Assembly: GCA_036971475.1 (NCBI GenBank)
Contig: JBAIZL010000006.1
Span: 10,818,656 to 10,882,655, forward strand
Reading direction: 5' to 3'
DNA length: 64,000 nt
Source: Prosapia bicincta
Lineage: Eukaryota > Arthropoda > Insecta > Hemiptera > Cercopidae
Positions within the stretch are counted from its first letter, which is position 1, and every line of letters starts with the position of its first letter. Below, in pieces: positions 59,601 to 64,000 of this stretch. Both the position numbers and the translations under genes were made by a program. The notes under the pieces are model-generated. The model saw only the letters and a list, made by a program, of their open reading frames with translations, was not told where the DNA came from and ran no database searches.

Positions 59601-62600
59601 AATCAAAAGCAAATTGTGGCTGGTCTGAACATTCCAATAGTAAACATTTCACATTAGAAGAATTTTAAAAAAGAAAAAGAAGAAAAGGCAATAGAAGATG
59701 AAACGAAAAGAGAGAATATAAATTCTAGGAAGTATGAAGAATTGGAACAATTTTTTATTACAACGGTTTCATCAAGCTTGAAACTTACACCTGCCTATTA
59801 AAAGAACAATAAATTGCGAAAGAGCTTCAAATTAATAATCTTACTGAGTCTAATGAGCAGACTGATCAAGATATGGCCTCGTATGTCATCAAATCATTGG
59901 AGAAGGAGTCAGTAAATGAGGGAAATGTTTTTTCATGAAAGAAACAGTATTACCACAGTTGCTGAATGATTTTTCCCCATGTGATGTTTTTAATGCTGAA
60001 GAGTTTCGACTTTTTTTCAGTTTTATGTTAGATAAGCCGCTTGCTTATAAGAAGGACAAATGCCACTGTGGAAAACTAAGTAACAAGAGACTTTCAGTAC
60101 TAGTGGGCACAAATGCAGATGGTTCAAAAAAAGGTAATTTGTTGGTCGTAGGAAAGTCGAAGTCACCACAATGTTTCAAGAACATTTGCTTGTTTCTATG
60201 CAATTACGTTGCACAGCGTCATGCATGAATAAGAGGAGAACAATTTGCTTTATGGGTAAAACAGCTCAATAGGATGTTTCAAAGAAAGGGTCAGAAGGTT
60301 CTTCTACTTACTGATAACTGTCCAGCACATCCGAAAAATAACTAACCTTTATAAAAATCTTGTTTCTGTACCTGAATGGTACAAGTAAATTTCAACCCAT
60401 GGACCAGGGGATGATAAAAGTTGTAAAGCAGCATTACCGTAAGCGACTAATCCAAAGATACTTATGTGGCATGGAACAAGGTAATCAATAACATCCTATA
60501 GGTCATTATAACGATTTTATAATTGTTAGTGTTGAATGGCCTTAGTGTAAACTGGCATTGGAGTGTACTGATAACGAAGTTGAGGAAGTCCATATTTGAT
60601 GACTTTCTCGTCTACGTATTTGTCGACGATAATATCACAACTTGTGAGGTAAGAACAGTACAGTAAATTGTGAAAGACATTGCTTCAATAGCTTCCACTA
60701 CAAAAGAGGAGAGTGAGGGTGATATAAAGAAGATGAGCCACTGCTGCTAGTAACACCTGCTGTAGCATTTAGTGAACTGGCTGATGTGACCTTAAATTAT
60801 CATTGTGCCTGGAATTTCAGTCGACGCTATTGAGAAGATTAATCAAATGGAAACATTGATTTTAAATTCTTCTTTGAAAAATTTTAAACAAAATAAAATC
60901 AGAAATAATTTTAAGAAAATATAAAGAATAGAAAAATAACCACTCTATACAGTAGTAATGCAATCATATACAGCTTATGCTTCCCCATTAAATGGATATT
61001 ACTGTGTTGTGTACATTCATCTTTCATTATTTTATATATTTTTTTAAATTGTGATGGAATTTTTGGGCCGGATTATTATCTGCAGTCTTCAGAATACAGT
61101 TTGTGTTTAAATAAAAATTTATTGCTATCAGATGTTTTTTATTAAATTACTAGTGAATTCAGGAGCAAAATATTCATTTCAGAGATTAGGCAACACAAAA
61201 AAAACTGTAAATCTGCTGAACAACCTTTCCTAGCAAACATATCAGCTAAAAGCAGGCGAGTAATAGCTTGTTTACAATTCCGTCTGATAAGGAATCTGGT
61301 TTCAATACAGTTAATAACTTCTTATCTATTGTTTACAAACAATAGATAAGTTACATTATTTTGAAGTTATAAGCAGCACTTAATTGTTACTGTTTAATTC
61401 TTTCAGCATTGCACACTATAATTTCAGTATCTTAATTGTTTTGTCCAGTTTGACATTTAATTCATTGTCATGGATTCAGAGATTGTTATTATTAAGAAAG
61501 TCAACTCAACCAAGATTACTCTAATCAAAGCCTGCTTAAACTCAATAAAAAAAAACGTATTAGTATTGACTAATATAACTATAAATAATTGGTAGTCCTT
61601 CGGTCTATGCTAATACCTTTCCTAAAAGTTATTCTATTTCTAACATAATTAAACAAGTTATTTCATACATTAATTTATCACACTAGCTCTTATTTTTGCC
61701 AAACAACTTTCATAATTTTGGTCTACACTCCAACTATTTTGGTTTCAGGCCGAATATAAAAGACAACCGATTTTGTATAATTTTAAACATTGTAGATGGT
61801 TATTATTTGAGTTTAAGAAAAATAAGATAAATTTTAAAATAATTTATAATACTATTATTATGGCAAATGAAACAATAGAAACAAATGTAACCTGATATTC
61901 CTCAGTATTTCCTAGCTGAAGCAATTGGCCTACTGCTGCTAATTGGTTTGCGAATTTAGAAATTGGTTTTGATTATCATTCGGATTTCCCCTAGATTATT
62001 ATGACCCAAACATTAAGCAATAGGCAGGTTGATGGTGAAGTAATTGGAGATATTAAACAGGTGTAAAAAGGAAGATAGGAGAATAAAAAGGTAAAAAAAT
62101 AATGATTTAGTTTAAAAGTTTTCAAGAGTATATAGCTATTGTTCATGAGGGATAATAAGAGAAAAAATGGAGATAACAAAAAAAGGAGGAATTAAGTAGC
62201 GAAAAATGTTTAAAATTTGAAAAATTATACTCACCATAAACAAGATATTTTCTAAAAAAATTAATAAATATAATTCATGCTATATAAACACAAGAGTCCG
62301 TTGCAACATATATACACACACACAAAACATAATATTAAAATATCCAACATCATACTCTGGCTCAATTTAAAAAAAAAAAATTATCCTTACTTTTCTCTTC
62401 TGGACTAAAAGATACTGTTTTTACACTCTGCATATGTCCTTGGAACCTGTGGATAGGTATTATAGATTCTCCTTTTGCTCCAACATCCCATAGAATAGCA
62501 GTGTGGTCTCCTGATACACTGACCAACTGCAAGTTCCCTGGACTCCAAGCCAAGTCAAAAATCACATTTTGATGGCCTTGAACCTTTTTAAATACTGTAA

Positions 62601-63858
62601 CATGAAAGAGTATTTTTAAAGAATTTAGTTCAAAATAATAAATATGCAAGACATTATTGCAGTAAAGCTATTCTGAGTAAAATTAAGTTCCTTTTTACAT
62701 ACTGGTTGAAATTAATTCAAGGTTTAACATACAACGAAATCAGTAAATTGTGATTTTTTAAAAATCTATATAGATAAACAACTATAAAAATATTTTATTC
62801 CATTAAAGCTCATGCTATATTTCCTACCGATATGGGCAGAAATTGGTATGAAGGGTCATCCTAGAATATTGAATTCAACTTATTTATAGGTTTACTTTGA
62901 TTAGATTTATCAAAAAATAACTATTTCCAAAACATATTTTTATTTTGGAAGTAACACTAACATATTATATAAAAACAAAAACATACAATAATCCAAACTA
63001 TACCTACAAAAACAATTGAAATAACAGTACATAATAAATCTCAGTTATTAGAAAATCCATATAAGACATCTATTACTGTAGGCTATAGCCCTGTAAATGT
63101 CAGAACTATAGCCAAGAATATTCCAAGGCAAATTATATTTGAACTAGACACTCTCCAAACATAAAAAAATTCCTGAAACCTTGAAGACTGATTTAAAATG
63201 GCAAATATGAATCTAGATAGTTCATTATTGAACCCATGTCAACTGCAATTATCATTCATGTTCATATTTTTTTAACCTAATACCAAAATTAAACAGCTTT
63301 ACTCCAGGTAGCTTGTAGTTTCGCTATAGTCCGTATTGTTCAAAGATTAAGGTGCAGTGTGCTGAAAATACACTGGAAGGAATAGTAATGGAAGAAGGAA
63401 ATAAAAAAAGCATCAGAAAATAAATATTAAGGCTATGTCATATCAGTAAGACTAATATCAGTAAGATTACAACAACAACAAAATAAGAGTAGCAACACAA
63501 AATAGAAAAGAAAGAGTTTTGGAAAAAGGTGGGTTTGCTTAAAATAAACTTATTTTTATACAGGACACTGTGAAAACAATAGACTTCTTAGGATATTAAC
63601 AATATAGTTTCTTTTTAATGACTTATAATTAAAATTTACCTGTACTTTGCCCAAGTGATGGGTTGTGACTTGTATTTTGAATTGTAATTAATCCATCTTC
63701 GTTAGCAAGTGCAAGGTAATTTTCATAATTAGGGGATTTACAAAAACGACAAGCTATCATGGGTGAATCTCTAAGGTCATCAACATCATCATTGTGGAAA
63801 TTATCTCTTGCTAAACAATTTATGTATTTAATTGCCCAATCATAATCAGTTGATGAAT
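23913..63858 (-). CDS. DTL: Denticleless / DTL / CDT2, WD40 substrate receptor of CRL4 ubiquitin ligase, 9 exons in window
   Basis: Exons in transcript order are 63858-63640, 62594-62391, 58704-58588, 50284-50170, 48707-48502, 46281-46079, 43877-43661, 35518-35390 and 24361-23913. All have AG/GT borders and mutually consistent phases, giving about 619 codons. CDT2 docks on DDB1-CUL4 and drives destruction of Cdt1, p21-like inhibitors and Set8 when these bind PCNA on DNA. Evidence is the order of WD repeats, two WDXR motifs (WDYR in exon 3, WDIR in exon 5) that contact DDB1, the VTCSDD..YRIWRL blade in exon 7, and a C-terminal NWL motif with a PIP-like SGNLLTFF, as in CDT2 proteins. The N-terminus is beyond the right edge. 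The gene covers at least 40 kb because its introns are stuffed with transposons. Confidence 0.9.
24060..24230 (-). repeat. 57-bp tandem repeat, 3 units, inside DTL coding exon
   Basis: Units 24060-24116, 24117-24173 and 24174-24230 are nearly identical on the DNA level; I see a single C/T difference early in the first unit. Because 57 is a multiple of three, each unit adds 19 residues without shifting frame. Near-perfect identity suggests a recent expansion. Confidence 0.93.
24362..25165. other. DTL last intron, 3' end, nothing recognised
   Basis: Intron sequence next to the last exon. No element could be recognised before the LINE starts at about 25166. Confidence 0.5.
25166..26011 (+). pseudogene. 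LINE reverse transcriptase fragment
   Basis: The 281-codon frame shows NGIPQGGIICPTLFKIALHD (motif B), SCTFADDCTIWA (motif C with intact FADD), SLDKTECSFFTRR (motif D region) and LLGVVSDSKLRW (thumb region). Motif A is missing because of 5' truncation. The frame is open over its whole length, so this copy is younger than the LINE at 7-11.6 kb. Confidence 0.9.
26213..27020 (+). mobile_element. Candidate LTR-derived insertion flanked by CAGCT direct repeats
   Basis: CAGCT at 26208-26212 and 27021-27025 flank about 808 bp without LINE similarity. The insert is rich in CG dinucleotides, contains CTTTTAATGAA repeated about three times near 26480, and near its end has ACA followed by TGGTCCTCGACC, like an LTR end and primer-binding site. 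It interrupts the LINE. The 5-bp duplication and LTR features fit an LTR-retrotransposon remnant, but termini are not classic TG...CA on both sides. Confidence 0.5.
27060..27978 (+). pseudogene. LINE RNase H and C-terminal domain fragment
   Basis: The RNase H frame at 27144-27557 has MDAELLAINAAL, VLTDSKSALQAIL and LQWVPSHCDEYGNEVADQIA, covering the catalytic Glu, the second Asp and the last Asp. The TDG.. strand before it is one frame away. The next frame, 27571-27978, ends with CALCEDDEEDLEHILLRC, the zinc-finger-like tail of I/jockey-type polyproteins. One stop separates the two. Confidence 0.88.
28061..28960. other. DTL intron, LINE 3' tail and unrecognised sequence
   Basis: The first part is presumably the LINE 3' UTR. 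The rest shows no supportable feature. Confidence 0.45.
28963..30256 (-). mobile_element. mariner transposon with 224-bp inverted ends, 1294 bp
   Basis: CGAGGTCTGTTCAAAAAATA starts the left end and its inverse closes the right; TA duplications lie at 28961-28962 and 30257-30258. Unlike an ordinary mariner, the inverted identity runs 224 bp inward on each side (28963-29186 and 30033-30256) and includes the 5' UTR and the first nine codons of the transposase (MDSLKEQRI). Confidence 0.93.
29187..30060 (-). pseudogene. mariner transposase, 3' end replaced
   Basis: From MDSLKEQRIAVKFCVKLGK at 30060 the frame runs through CFKWHERFKGGRQS, GRPSTSTDDPHVGK and RRLTIRELSEVCG to a stop at 29704. Later frames show ITGDESYVYGYD (first Asp), FHHDNAPAHSEL (second Asp) and YSPDLAPCDFFLFP (third Asp). 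After FPKLKK the gene stops matching and the inverted copy of its own 5' end begins at 29186. A run of ten C residues expands the PPYSP codons. Confidence 0.9.
30260..31107. other. DTL intron, nothing recognised
   Basis: AT-rich intron without supportable features. Confidence 0.5.
31322..31611 (+). pseudogene. mariner transposase, N-terminal part before the hAT
   Basis: Fragments such as FSEACTRIHDEDQSGRPS and LLEDRRLTINGLDLYIPETS are the HTH region. The frame is cut at TTIHNILT by the hAT insertion at 31612. Earlier stops show that it was already decaying or has decayed since. Confidence 0.8.
31612..34347 (-). mobile_element. hAT transposon, internally decayed, 2736 bp
   Basis: Imperfect TIRs (TAGGGATGGGCCGATTCC and, inverted at the right, TAGGGATAGGCCGATTCC) are flanked by the 8-bp duplication ATTTTAAC at 31604-31611 and 34348-34355. 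Subterminal regions are dense in GATTCCGATT-type words on both sides, probable transposase-binding repeats. The only coding relic is a hAT dimerisation domain on the minus strand. GA-repeats occur near 34000. Confidence 0.92.
32073..32420 (-). pseudogene. hAT transposase C-terminal dimerisation domain
   Basis: The 115-codon frame reads EEEVNNYLGEPLASPDCDVG, KYWAVQSAKYPHLNAMAIKY and LSAHSR. The W....YP.L...A.KYLS pattern is the hATC domain. The residues after KYLSA diverge from the usual PATS..SER. The remainder of the transposase is not recognisable. Confidence 0.8.
34356..34840 (+). pseudogene. mariner transposase, C-terminal part after the hAT
   Basis: ETKQQSREWRHSS joins the HTH part with a missing middle. 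VTVIWDRRGPRLIEFLP, LIHDNARPHVSYQTQ (second catalytic Asp) and YSSDLDPIDYNLLPK (third) follow. The frame shifts between 34397 and 34379 and is then open to 34840. Confidence 0.87.
35390..35518 (-). CDS. DTL: DTL linker exon
   Basis: A 129-bp open stretch bounded by TTTTGTAG and GTAAGT encodes TTTDGRKTVKIEGSMQSVLS and then ILRSNSKGARRLFDVDSTC. It is on the same strand as DTL, lies between its known exons, and both split codons match (one base in from exon 7, one base out to the last exon). The disordered region of CDT2 is poorly conserved, so the call rests on splice sites and phase. Confidence 0.75.
35519..35814. other. DTL intron, nothing recognised
   Basis: Short AT-rich intron stretch next to the linker exon. 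No feature could be supported. Confidence 0.5.
35815..36170. repeat. Broken foldback repeat, family of 11.9-12.5 kb
   Basis: GCCATCATCAGAGGGCCTTA at the left and ATAAGGGTTTAATCTTAAGT, GTGGTATTGGGGTACCTTCC and CTCTTGATATTGTA at the right are pieces of the family. Inside, GTATTAACTTAGCAAAAAAA pairs with TTTTTATTGCCAAGCTAATAC around 35975-36055 as a secondary hairpin. No complete hammerhead remains. Confidence 0.65.
36171..37214. other. DTL intron, unrecognised, with a 46-bp tandem duplication
   Basis: A 95-codon open stretch at 36310-36597 has no recognisable domain. At 36876-36967 a 46-bp unit (CTACCAAAATGTTAAACTTA...) occurs twice in tandem with three or four differences. Confidence 0.55.
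37224..37265 (-). ncRNA. Hammerhead-like motif with U3-A8 core, GAA mutated
   Basis: On the minus strand: GTGAT, TCGACAA, extra T, GGTCA...TGACC, AAA (GAA expected), AGGTGCCT, C, ATCAC. Stem I (5 bp) and stem II (5 bp) are perfect, but G12 is A here, which should kill cleavage. The sister copy at 55562 keeps G12. The right arm (from 37408) lacks the second half. Confidence 0.5.
38293..40713 (-). mobile_element. Tigger/pogo DNA transposon, 2421 bp, nested in the PLE
   Basis: CAGTACAGTCTCACTAATCC at the left and its inverse at the right are perfect over about 25 bp, with TA at 38291-38292 and 40714-40715. It contains further GTCCGGATTA motifs near both ends. The transposase is on the minus strand. 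The PLE frame resumes directly after the right TA. Confidence 0.95.
38689..40196 (-). pseudogene. Tigger transposase (CENP-B/DDE_1 type), inactive
   Basis: It begins MATKRKSVTME, with a stop one codon later, then ALFRIDGGELLTKMAKELGV (psq-type HTH), GWLSRWKERHGI (CENP-B HTH), FNTDKTGLNYKMFP (first Asp) and IANAPCHP, where the usual second catalytic Asp is Ala. IQPMD keeps the third. It ends LRDRTVKRRHS at 38689. Four or five breaks plus the Asp-to-Ala change make it dead. Confidence 0.9.
41714..41759 (-). ncRNA. Hammerhead ribozyme, type I, all core positions and stems intact
   Basis: On the minus strand: AGACA, CTGATGA, extra A, GATCG-GCACATAG-CGATC, GAA, AACGTT, C, TGTCT. Stem I (5 bp) and stem II (5 bp) pair perfectly, stem III is a 6-nt palindrome and the cleavage nucleotide is C. 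It lies just 3' of the GIY-YIG frame of the PLE, where hammerheads of PLE terminal repeats are known to occur. Confidence 0.75.
41779..42321 (-). pseudogene. PLE GIY-YIG endonuclease domain, open frame
   Basis: A 180-codon frame without stops. APGVYKLNCDECNKFYIGQT and GCSFKQRVEEHKH are the GIY-YIG core with the CCHH-like Cys pair; STFYNHLKETGH and LEQYEIYRH complete it. It nicks target DNA for PLE integration. The domain looks intact although the RT upstream is broken. Confidence 0.85.
42330..43500 (-). pseudogene. PLE reverse transcriptase pieces with an internal duplication
   Basis: LPMGSPISSALSEIFLQHIE (motif B) and YCYRYFDDIITLY (motif C, YFDD) lie at 42602-42814. YRKPTTDTLIHNTSQ follows near 42500, as expected. 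A second copy of this last block, about 80% alike, sits upstream at 42927-43000, where it does not belong. Other parts are scattered over frames. Confidence 0.8.
43563..43617. mobile_element. Tigger-like MITE end fragment
   Basis: CAGTAGTCTCGATATTTCGA (minus strand) followed by GCTTTCGTTAAATTCTAGCC is the terminus shared with the elements at 1053-1754 and 47385-47695. Only one end is present; it lies 44 bp from the DTL splice donor. Confidence 0.6.
43661..43877 (-). CDS. DTL: DTL exon, last WD blade
   Basis: The acceptor is TGTTTCAG. The exon starts in phase 0 with LVTCSDDFCYRIWRLRPD. Two in-frame donors 6 bp apart (GTATGC after 43661, GTATAG after 43667) are possible and both give the same phase, so the two-residue difference is unresolved. 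After the propeller the protein turns into a Ser/Thr-rich linker. Confidence 0.87.
43880..44285. other. DTL intron, nothing recognised
   Basis: AT-rich; no supportable feature. Confidence 0.45.
44299..45258. mobile_element. Non-autonomous DNA transposon with GCAAC subterminal repeats
   Basis: GACATACAGAAGGCAACTAA and CTGGTGACAGCAACGCAACA at the left mirror TGTTGCGTTGCTATCACCAG and TTTCTTTCTGTATGTTC at the right. Further GTTGC/GCAAC words follow in both subterminal parts. A short MSEKQNIAGSGHD start in the middle may be the relic of a transposase N-terminus. The superfamily is not determined. Confidence 0.65.
45259..46078. other. DTL intron, unrecognised
   Basis: A 65-codon open stretch (45469-45666) shows no domain. 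Nothing else could be supported. Confidence 0.45.
46079..46281 (-). CDS. DTL: DTL exon, WD40 repeats 5-6
   Basis: Acceptor TTCTGCAG, donor GTAATA. It encodes MYKGHKNYTYYIKSCLSSDD, then LMSGSSDRGAYIWNV and LVGHSAEVTSVDWC. The SGSSD..AYIW motif and GHS.EVTSV.WC are hallmark blades of the family. Confidence 0.93.
46528..46625. repeat. Purine-rich GAGAGGGGG microsatellite
   Basis: Imperfect tandem units of GGAAGAGAGAGGGGGTGGA (about 19-21 bp), followed by decayed GA-rich sequence. All purine on the plus strand. Confidence 0.85.
46751..47302. mobile_element. MITE with about 40-bp TIRs
   Basis: TTGACTTTCGAGTCAGGTAC near the left end pairs with GTACCTGACTCGCAAGTCAA at the right, and the inverted match goes on through AACTATTTATTTA. 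No coding capacity. It resembles the TIR of the 2114-2363 MITE only in the GAGTCA core. Confidence 0.72.
47385..47695. mobile_element. Tigger-like MITE, short copy
   Basis: ATGATATTTCGAGCCTCTGT at the left and TCGAATTATCGAGACTCTAC at the right are the Tigger-type ends of the family. The body shares GAGCTTCCAAGAAATATTTA with the inverted 1.6-kb region. Confidence 0.68.
47931..48310 (+). pseudogene. mariner 5' remnant with transposase HTH
   Basis: GGGTTATCTGGAAAGTAAGT resembles a mariner terminus. Later YNDKAMNRASVYQWDHEFKN and DQRSERPSI correspond to the W..F..GR......RSGRPS region of mariner transposases. The rest of the gene and the other end are missing. Confidence 0.7.
48502..48707 (-). 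CDS. DTL: DTL exon with second WDXR motif
   Basis: Acceptor CTGTAG, donor GTAAAA. It encodes AIKVWDIRKCYSVYKRVPKP and then NGFSNLVMNSSRVRLYANC followed by MDDTIYCYNV. WDIR is the second DDB1-contact motif. The F.NL..NSS...L.ANC..D.IY pattern is specific for CDT2. Confidence 0.93.
48720..50165. other. DTL intron, nothing recognised
   Basis: AT-rich; no feature could be supported apart from short A-rich stretches. Confidence 0.5.
50170..50284 (-). CDS. DTL: DTL exon, blade before second WDXR
   Basis: Acceptor TTACTAG, donor GTAAGC. It reads SNFRTSHSKQMKEQRPDSIT and then SVLFKDSFSIISSSAGDR. The end joins in phase with the AIKVWDIR of the next exon, as in other CDT2 proteins. The acceptor could alternatively be one of two downstream CAGs, but only TAG at 50285-50287 fits the phase with most coding sequence. 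Confidence 0.82.
50672..51267. mobile_element. Tigger-like MITE
   Basis: GTAGAACTCGGATAATTCAA at the left mirrors TTGAATTATCCAAGTTCTAT at the right. The internal GAGAGTTTATTTTCTAAT block occurs also at 1298 in the 1053-1754 element. No transposase frame. Confidence 0.7.
51268..52130. other. DTL intron, nothing recognised
   Basis: Two open stretches (51209-51484 and 51836-52051) have no domain features. No repeat structure noted. Confidence 0.45.
52139..54662 (+). mobile_element. hAT transposon, nearly intact, 2524 bp
   Basis: CAGTGTTTTTCAACC at the left and GGTTGAAAAACACTG at the right are perfect 15-bp TIRs. The 8-bp duplication CCGTAGAG is perfect (52131-52138, 54663-54670). Perfect ends and few coding lesions point to recent insertion. 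It lies in the DTL intron between exons 3 and 4, antisense to the gene. Confidence 0.96.
52658..54381 (+). pseudogene. hAT transposase (ZBED5/SCAND3-like), few lesions
   Basis: It starts MDKFLKRSLETSTSSGSSGR (52658; a second Met lies two codons upstream). A BED-type zinc finger follows (CVICFETLSRESIKPSKLLH with a later H). The core has VSLQFDESTDIAGCTQFVAF (first catalytic Asp) and CIAICSDGAKSITGAKSGF (second). The end, TARNRLNLENDLILKVAKTN, is the conserved C-terminus. Lesions: one in-frame TAA at 53087, a shift in the A9 run near 53945, and a shift near 54265. Otherwise the roughly 570-residue protein is complete. Confidence 0.92.
55555..55670 (+). repeat. PLE terminal repeat copy, family of 37.2 kb
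   Basis: GTGATTCGACAATGGTCAAG, GGTGCCTCATCAC and AAGGTAAAATTATTNNACTT-AGTGGTGGA words match the 37.2-37.4 kb foldback. Only one arm is present and it runs into an (AT)n tract. Confidence 0.75.
55562..55603 (+). ncRNA. Hammerhead-like ribozyme motif with U3-A8 core pair
   Basis: GTGAT, TCGACAA, extra T, GGTCA-AG-TGACT, GAA, AGG-TG-CCT, C, ATCAC in order. Stem I pairs perfectly over 5 bp, stem II over 5 bp with one wobble, stem III over 3 bp. G5, A6, A9 and G12-A13-A14 are kept. U4 is C and the C3-G8 pair is U-A. The flanking sequence matches 37215-37300. Confidence 0.6.
55669..55727. repeat. (AT)n microsatellite
   Basis: About 29 uninterrupted AT dinucleotides after ACTTCAT. Confidence 0.97.
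55766..56862. repeat. 1.1-kb near-perfect palindrome (foldback element)
   Basis: Left arm about 55766-56240 and right arm about 56327-56862 are inverted copies, for example TTGGACTAGGAGACTGACAG against CTGTCAGTCTCCTAGTCCAA. The spacer is about 86 bp. Differences are few: the right arm has an expanded (AT)n tract and an insertion of about 11 bp near the centre. Each arm contains TTGACAAA, GACCAC-TGT-GTGGTT and GAAATATATC, a weak hammerhead-like order. Confidence 0.92.
56581..56638. repeat. (AT)n microsatellite inside palindrome arm
   Basis: About 29 AT dinucleotides; the matching place in the left arm (about 55991) has only five. Confidence 0.97.
56863..57637. other. DTL intron, nothing recognised
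   Basis: No domain-like frame or repeat could be supported. Confidence 0.45.
57638..57745. repeat. 54-bp tandem duplication
   Basis: Units 57638-57691 and 57692-57745 are nearly identical (TGCATCATCGATAGTCAGTT... with one T/A difference). No coding sense. Confidence 0.92.
57746..58585. other. DTL intron, nothing recognised except G10 run
   Basis: A run of ten G near 58158. Otherwise plain AT-rich intron. Confidence 0.5.
58588..58704 (-). CDS. DTL: DTL exon with first WDXR motif
   Basis: Acceptor TTCCACAG, donor GTAAGT. It encodes VFATGSRDGKIMVWDYRLEH. The WDYR tetrapeptide is the DWD-box type motif that binds DDB1 in CRL4 receptors. The protein goes on with IAPDNTISFCHFP, a variable insertion in the family. 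Confidence 0.92.
58932..61004 (+). mobile_element. Tigger DNA transposon, 2.07 kb, decayed
   Basis: CAGTAAAATCCACTTAATAG at the left is mirrored by CAGTAATATCCATTTAATGG at the right (read inversely). TA duplications are not clean at these borders. A transposase relic lies on the plus strand, antisense to DTL. Confidence 0.82.
59517..60840 (+). pseudogene. Tigger transposase, broken
   Basis: It starts MSGIKRNALLVDDKLKILMC (HTH). LFFSFMLDKPLAYKKDKCHC and NKRLSVLVGTNADGSKKGNL are the first part of the DDE core, LLTDNCPAHPK holds the second Asp and FQPMDQGMIKVVKQHYRKRL the third. Several stops and frameshifts, for example before 59935 and after 60228. Confidence 0.88.
61005..62385. other. DTL intron, nothing recognised
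   Basis: AT-rich. A short inverted pair around 61316-61350 (AACTTCTTATCTATTGTTTA / AAACAATAGATAAGTT) forms a small hairpin; no other feature seen. Confidence 0.5.
62391..62594 (-). CDS. DTL: DTL exon, WD40 repeats
   Basis: Acceptor GTTACAG, donor GTAAGG. It encodes VFKKVQGHQNVIFDLAWSPG, then SGDHTAILWDVGAKG and HRFQGHMQSVKTVSFSPE, two typical GH...WD repeats. The split codon on each side matches the neighbouring exons. Confidence 0.92.
62600..63639. other. DTL intron, nothing recognised
   Basis: No TIR, tandem repeat or protein-like frame could be supported. Confidence 0.5.
63640..63858 (-). CDS. DTL: DTL exon, first WD blade region
   Basis: Preceded by acceptor CTATAG and followed by donor GTAAAT. 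It reads DSSTDYDWAIKYINC and then NYENYLALANEDGLITI, matching the LA.ANE.G...L.N blade of CDT2. The frame stays open upstream to a possible Met, so an alternative start inside this region cannot be excluded. A separate CCAG/GTATGC donor-like site near 63902 may belong to a preceding exon. Confidence 0.8.
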
Positions 63859-63944
63859 CTATAGGCATAAACAAATTAAAATTATGTTTAGCAAATGCAT
63901 ACCTGGTAACATATACATGCACACAAAAAGTTTTTAATTTTAAA

Positions 63945-64000
63945 AAAATTCTTGAATTTTGTAGTCCATTACGTTCGGTGAATCTTATTAATCACTTAAA
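63945..64000. repeat. Start of a PLE terminal repeat, cut by the window edge
   Basis: TCTTGAATTTTGTAGTCCAT, TTCGGTGAATCTTATTAATC and ACTTAAA repeat the 41605-41655 and 12488-12540 sequences almost exactly. Confidence 0.8.

Noticed and set aside
63887..63922. CCAG/GTATGC near 63902 as the end of a preceding DTL exon
   Set aside because: No recognisable CDT2 sequence precedes it before the PLE repeat at 63945; left as a possibility only.

Overview
The window is AT-rich eukaryotic DNA. It carries two intron-containing genes that converge tail to tail in a landscape packed with transposons. The mix of mariner, hAT, Tigger/pogo, I/jockey-type LINEs and Penelope-like retroelements, together with the protein sequences of the two host genes, points to an arthropod, most likely an insect. 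The species cannot be fixed from the sequence. I saw no bacterial operons, rRNA, tRNA or CRISPR.

Host gene 1 (plus strand, 232-14763) is the 3' half of ERLEC1, an ER lectin of the ERAD quality-control machinery. Five phase-consistent exons encode the C-terminal MRH lectin domain and end in a normal stop. Host gene 2 (minus strand, 63858 down to 23913) is denticleless/DTL/CDT2, the WD40 substrate receptor of the CRL4 ubiquitin ligase. I reconstructed nine exons with matching phases, both WDXR motifs, and a C-terminal exon with a PIP-box-like motif and an unusual 3 x 57-bp in-frame tandem repeat. The 5' ends of both genes lie outside the window. The two stop codons are about 9.1 kb apart.

Layout: 1-14763 ERLEC1, whose introns hold a Tigger-like MITE, a 250-bp MITE, a LINE RNase H fragment, a dead Penelope-like element (PLE), a nearly full-length dead LINE (7.1-11.65 kb) and two foldback repeats. 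14764-23912 is the intergenic region, with three foldback repeats, a mariner with intact ends (16701-18017), a mariner shell with an unexplained core (20130-21404) and several hairpins. 23913-63858 is DTL. Its introns carry a second LINE split by an LTR-like insertion, a mariner with a duplicated 5' end, a hAT nested in a mariner, a Tigger nested in a PLE, a second PLE in opposite orientation, a nearly intact hAT, a Tigger, a 1.1-kb near-palindrome and MITEs.

The most interesting theme is a set of hammerhead-ribozyme motifs. At least four sites (41714-41759 minus, 55562-55603 plus, 12004-12048 minus with its partner 12362-12406 plus, and 23079-23123 plus) fit a type I hammerhead: stem I, a CUGANGA-like box, stem II, GAA, a tiny (mostly self-complementary) stem III, then the cleavage nucleotide and the other strand of stem I. 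Stem sequences differ between families while pairing is kept. One family replaces the C3-G8 core pair with U3-A8. The motifs sit next to PLE coding remnants or inside foldback repeats with one motif per arm, on opposite strands. Hammerheads in PLE terminal repeats are known; the head-to-head arrangement and the U3-A8 variant are what deserve a second look here.
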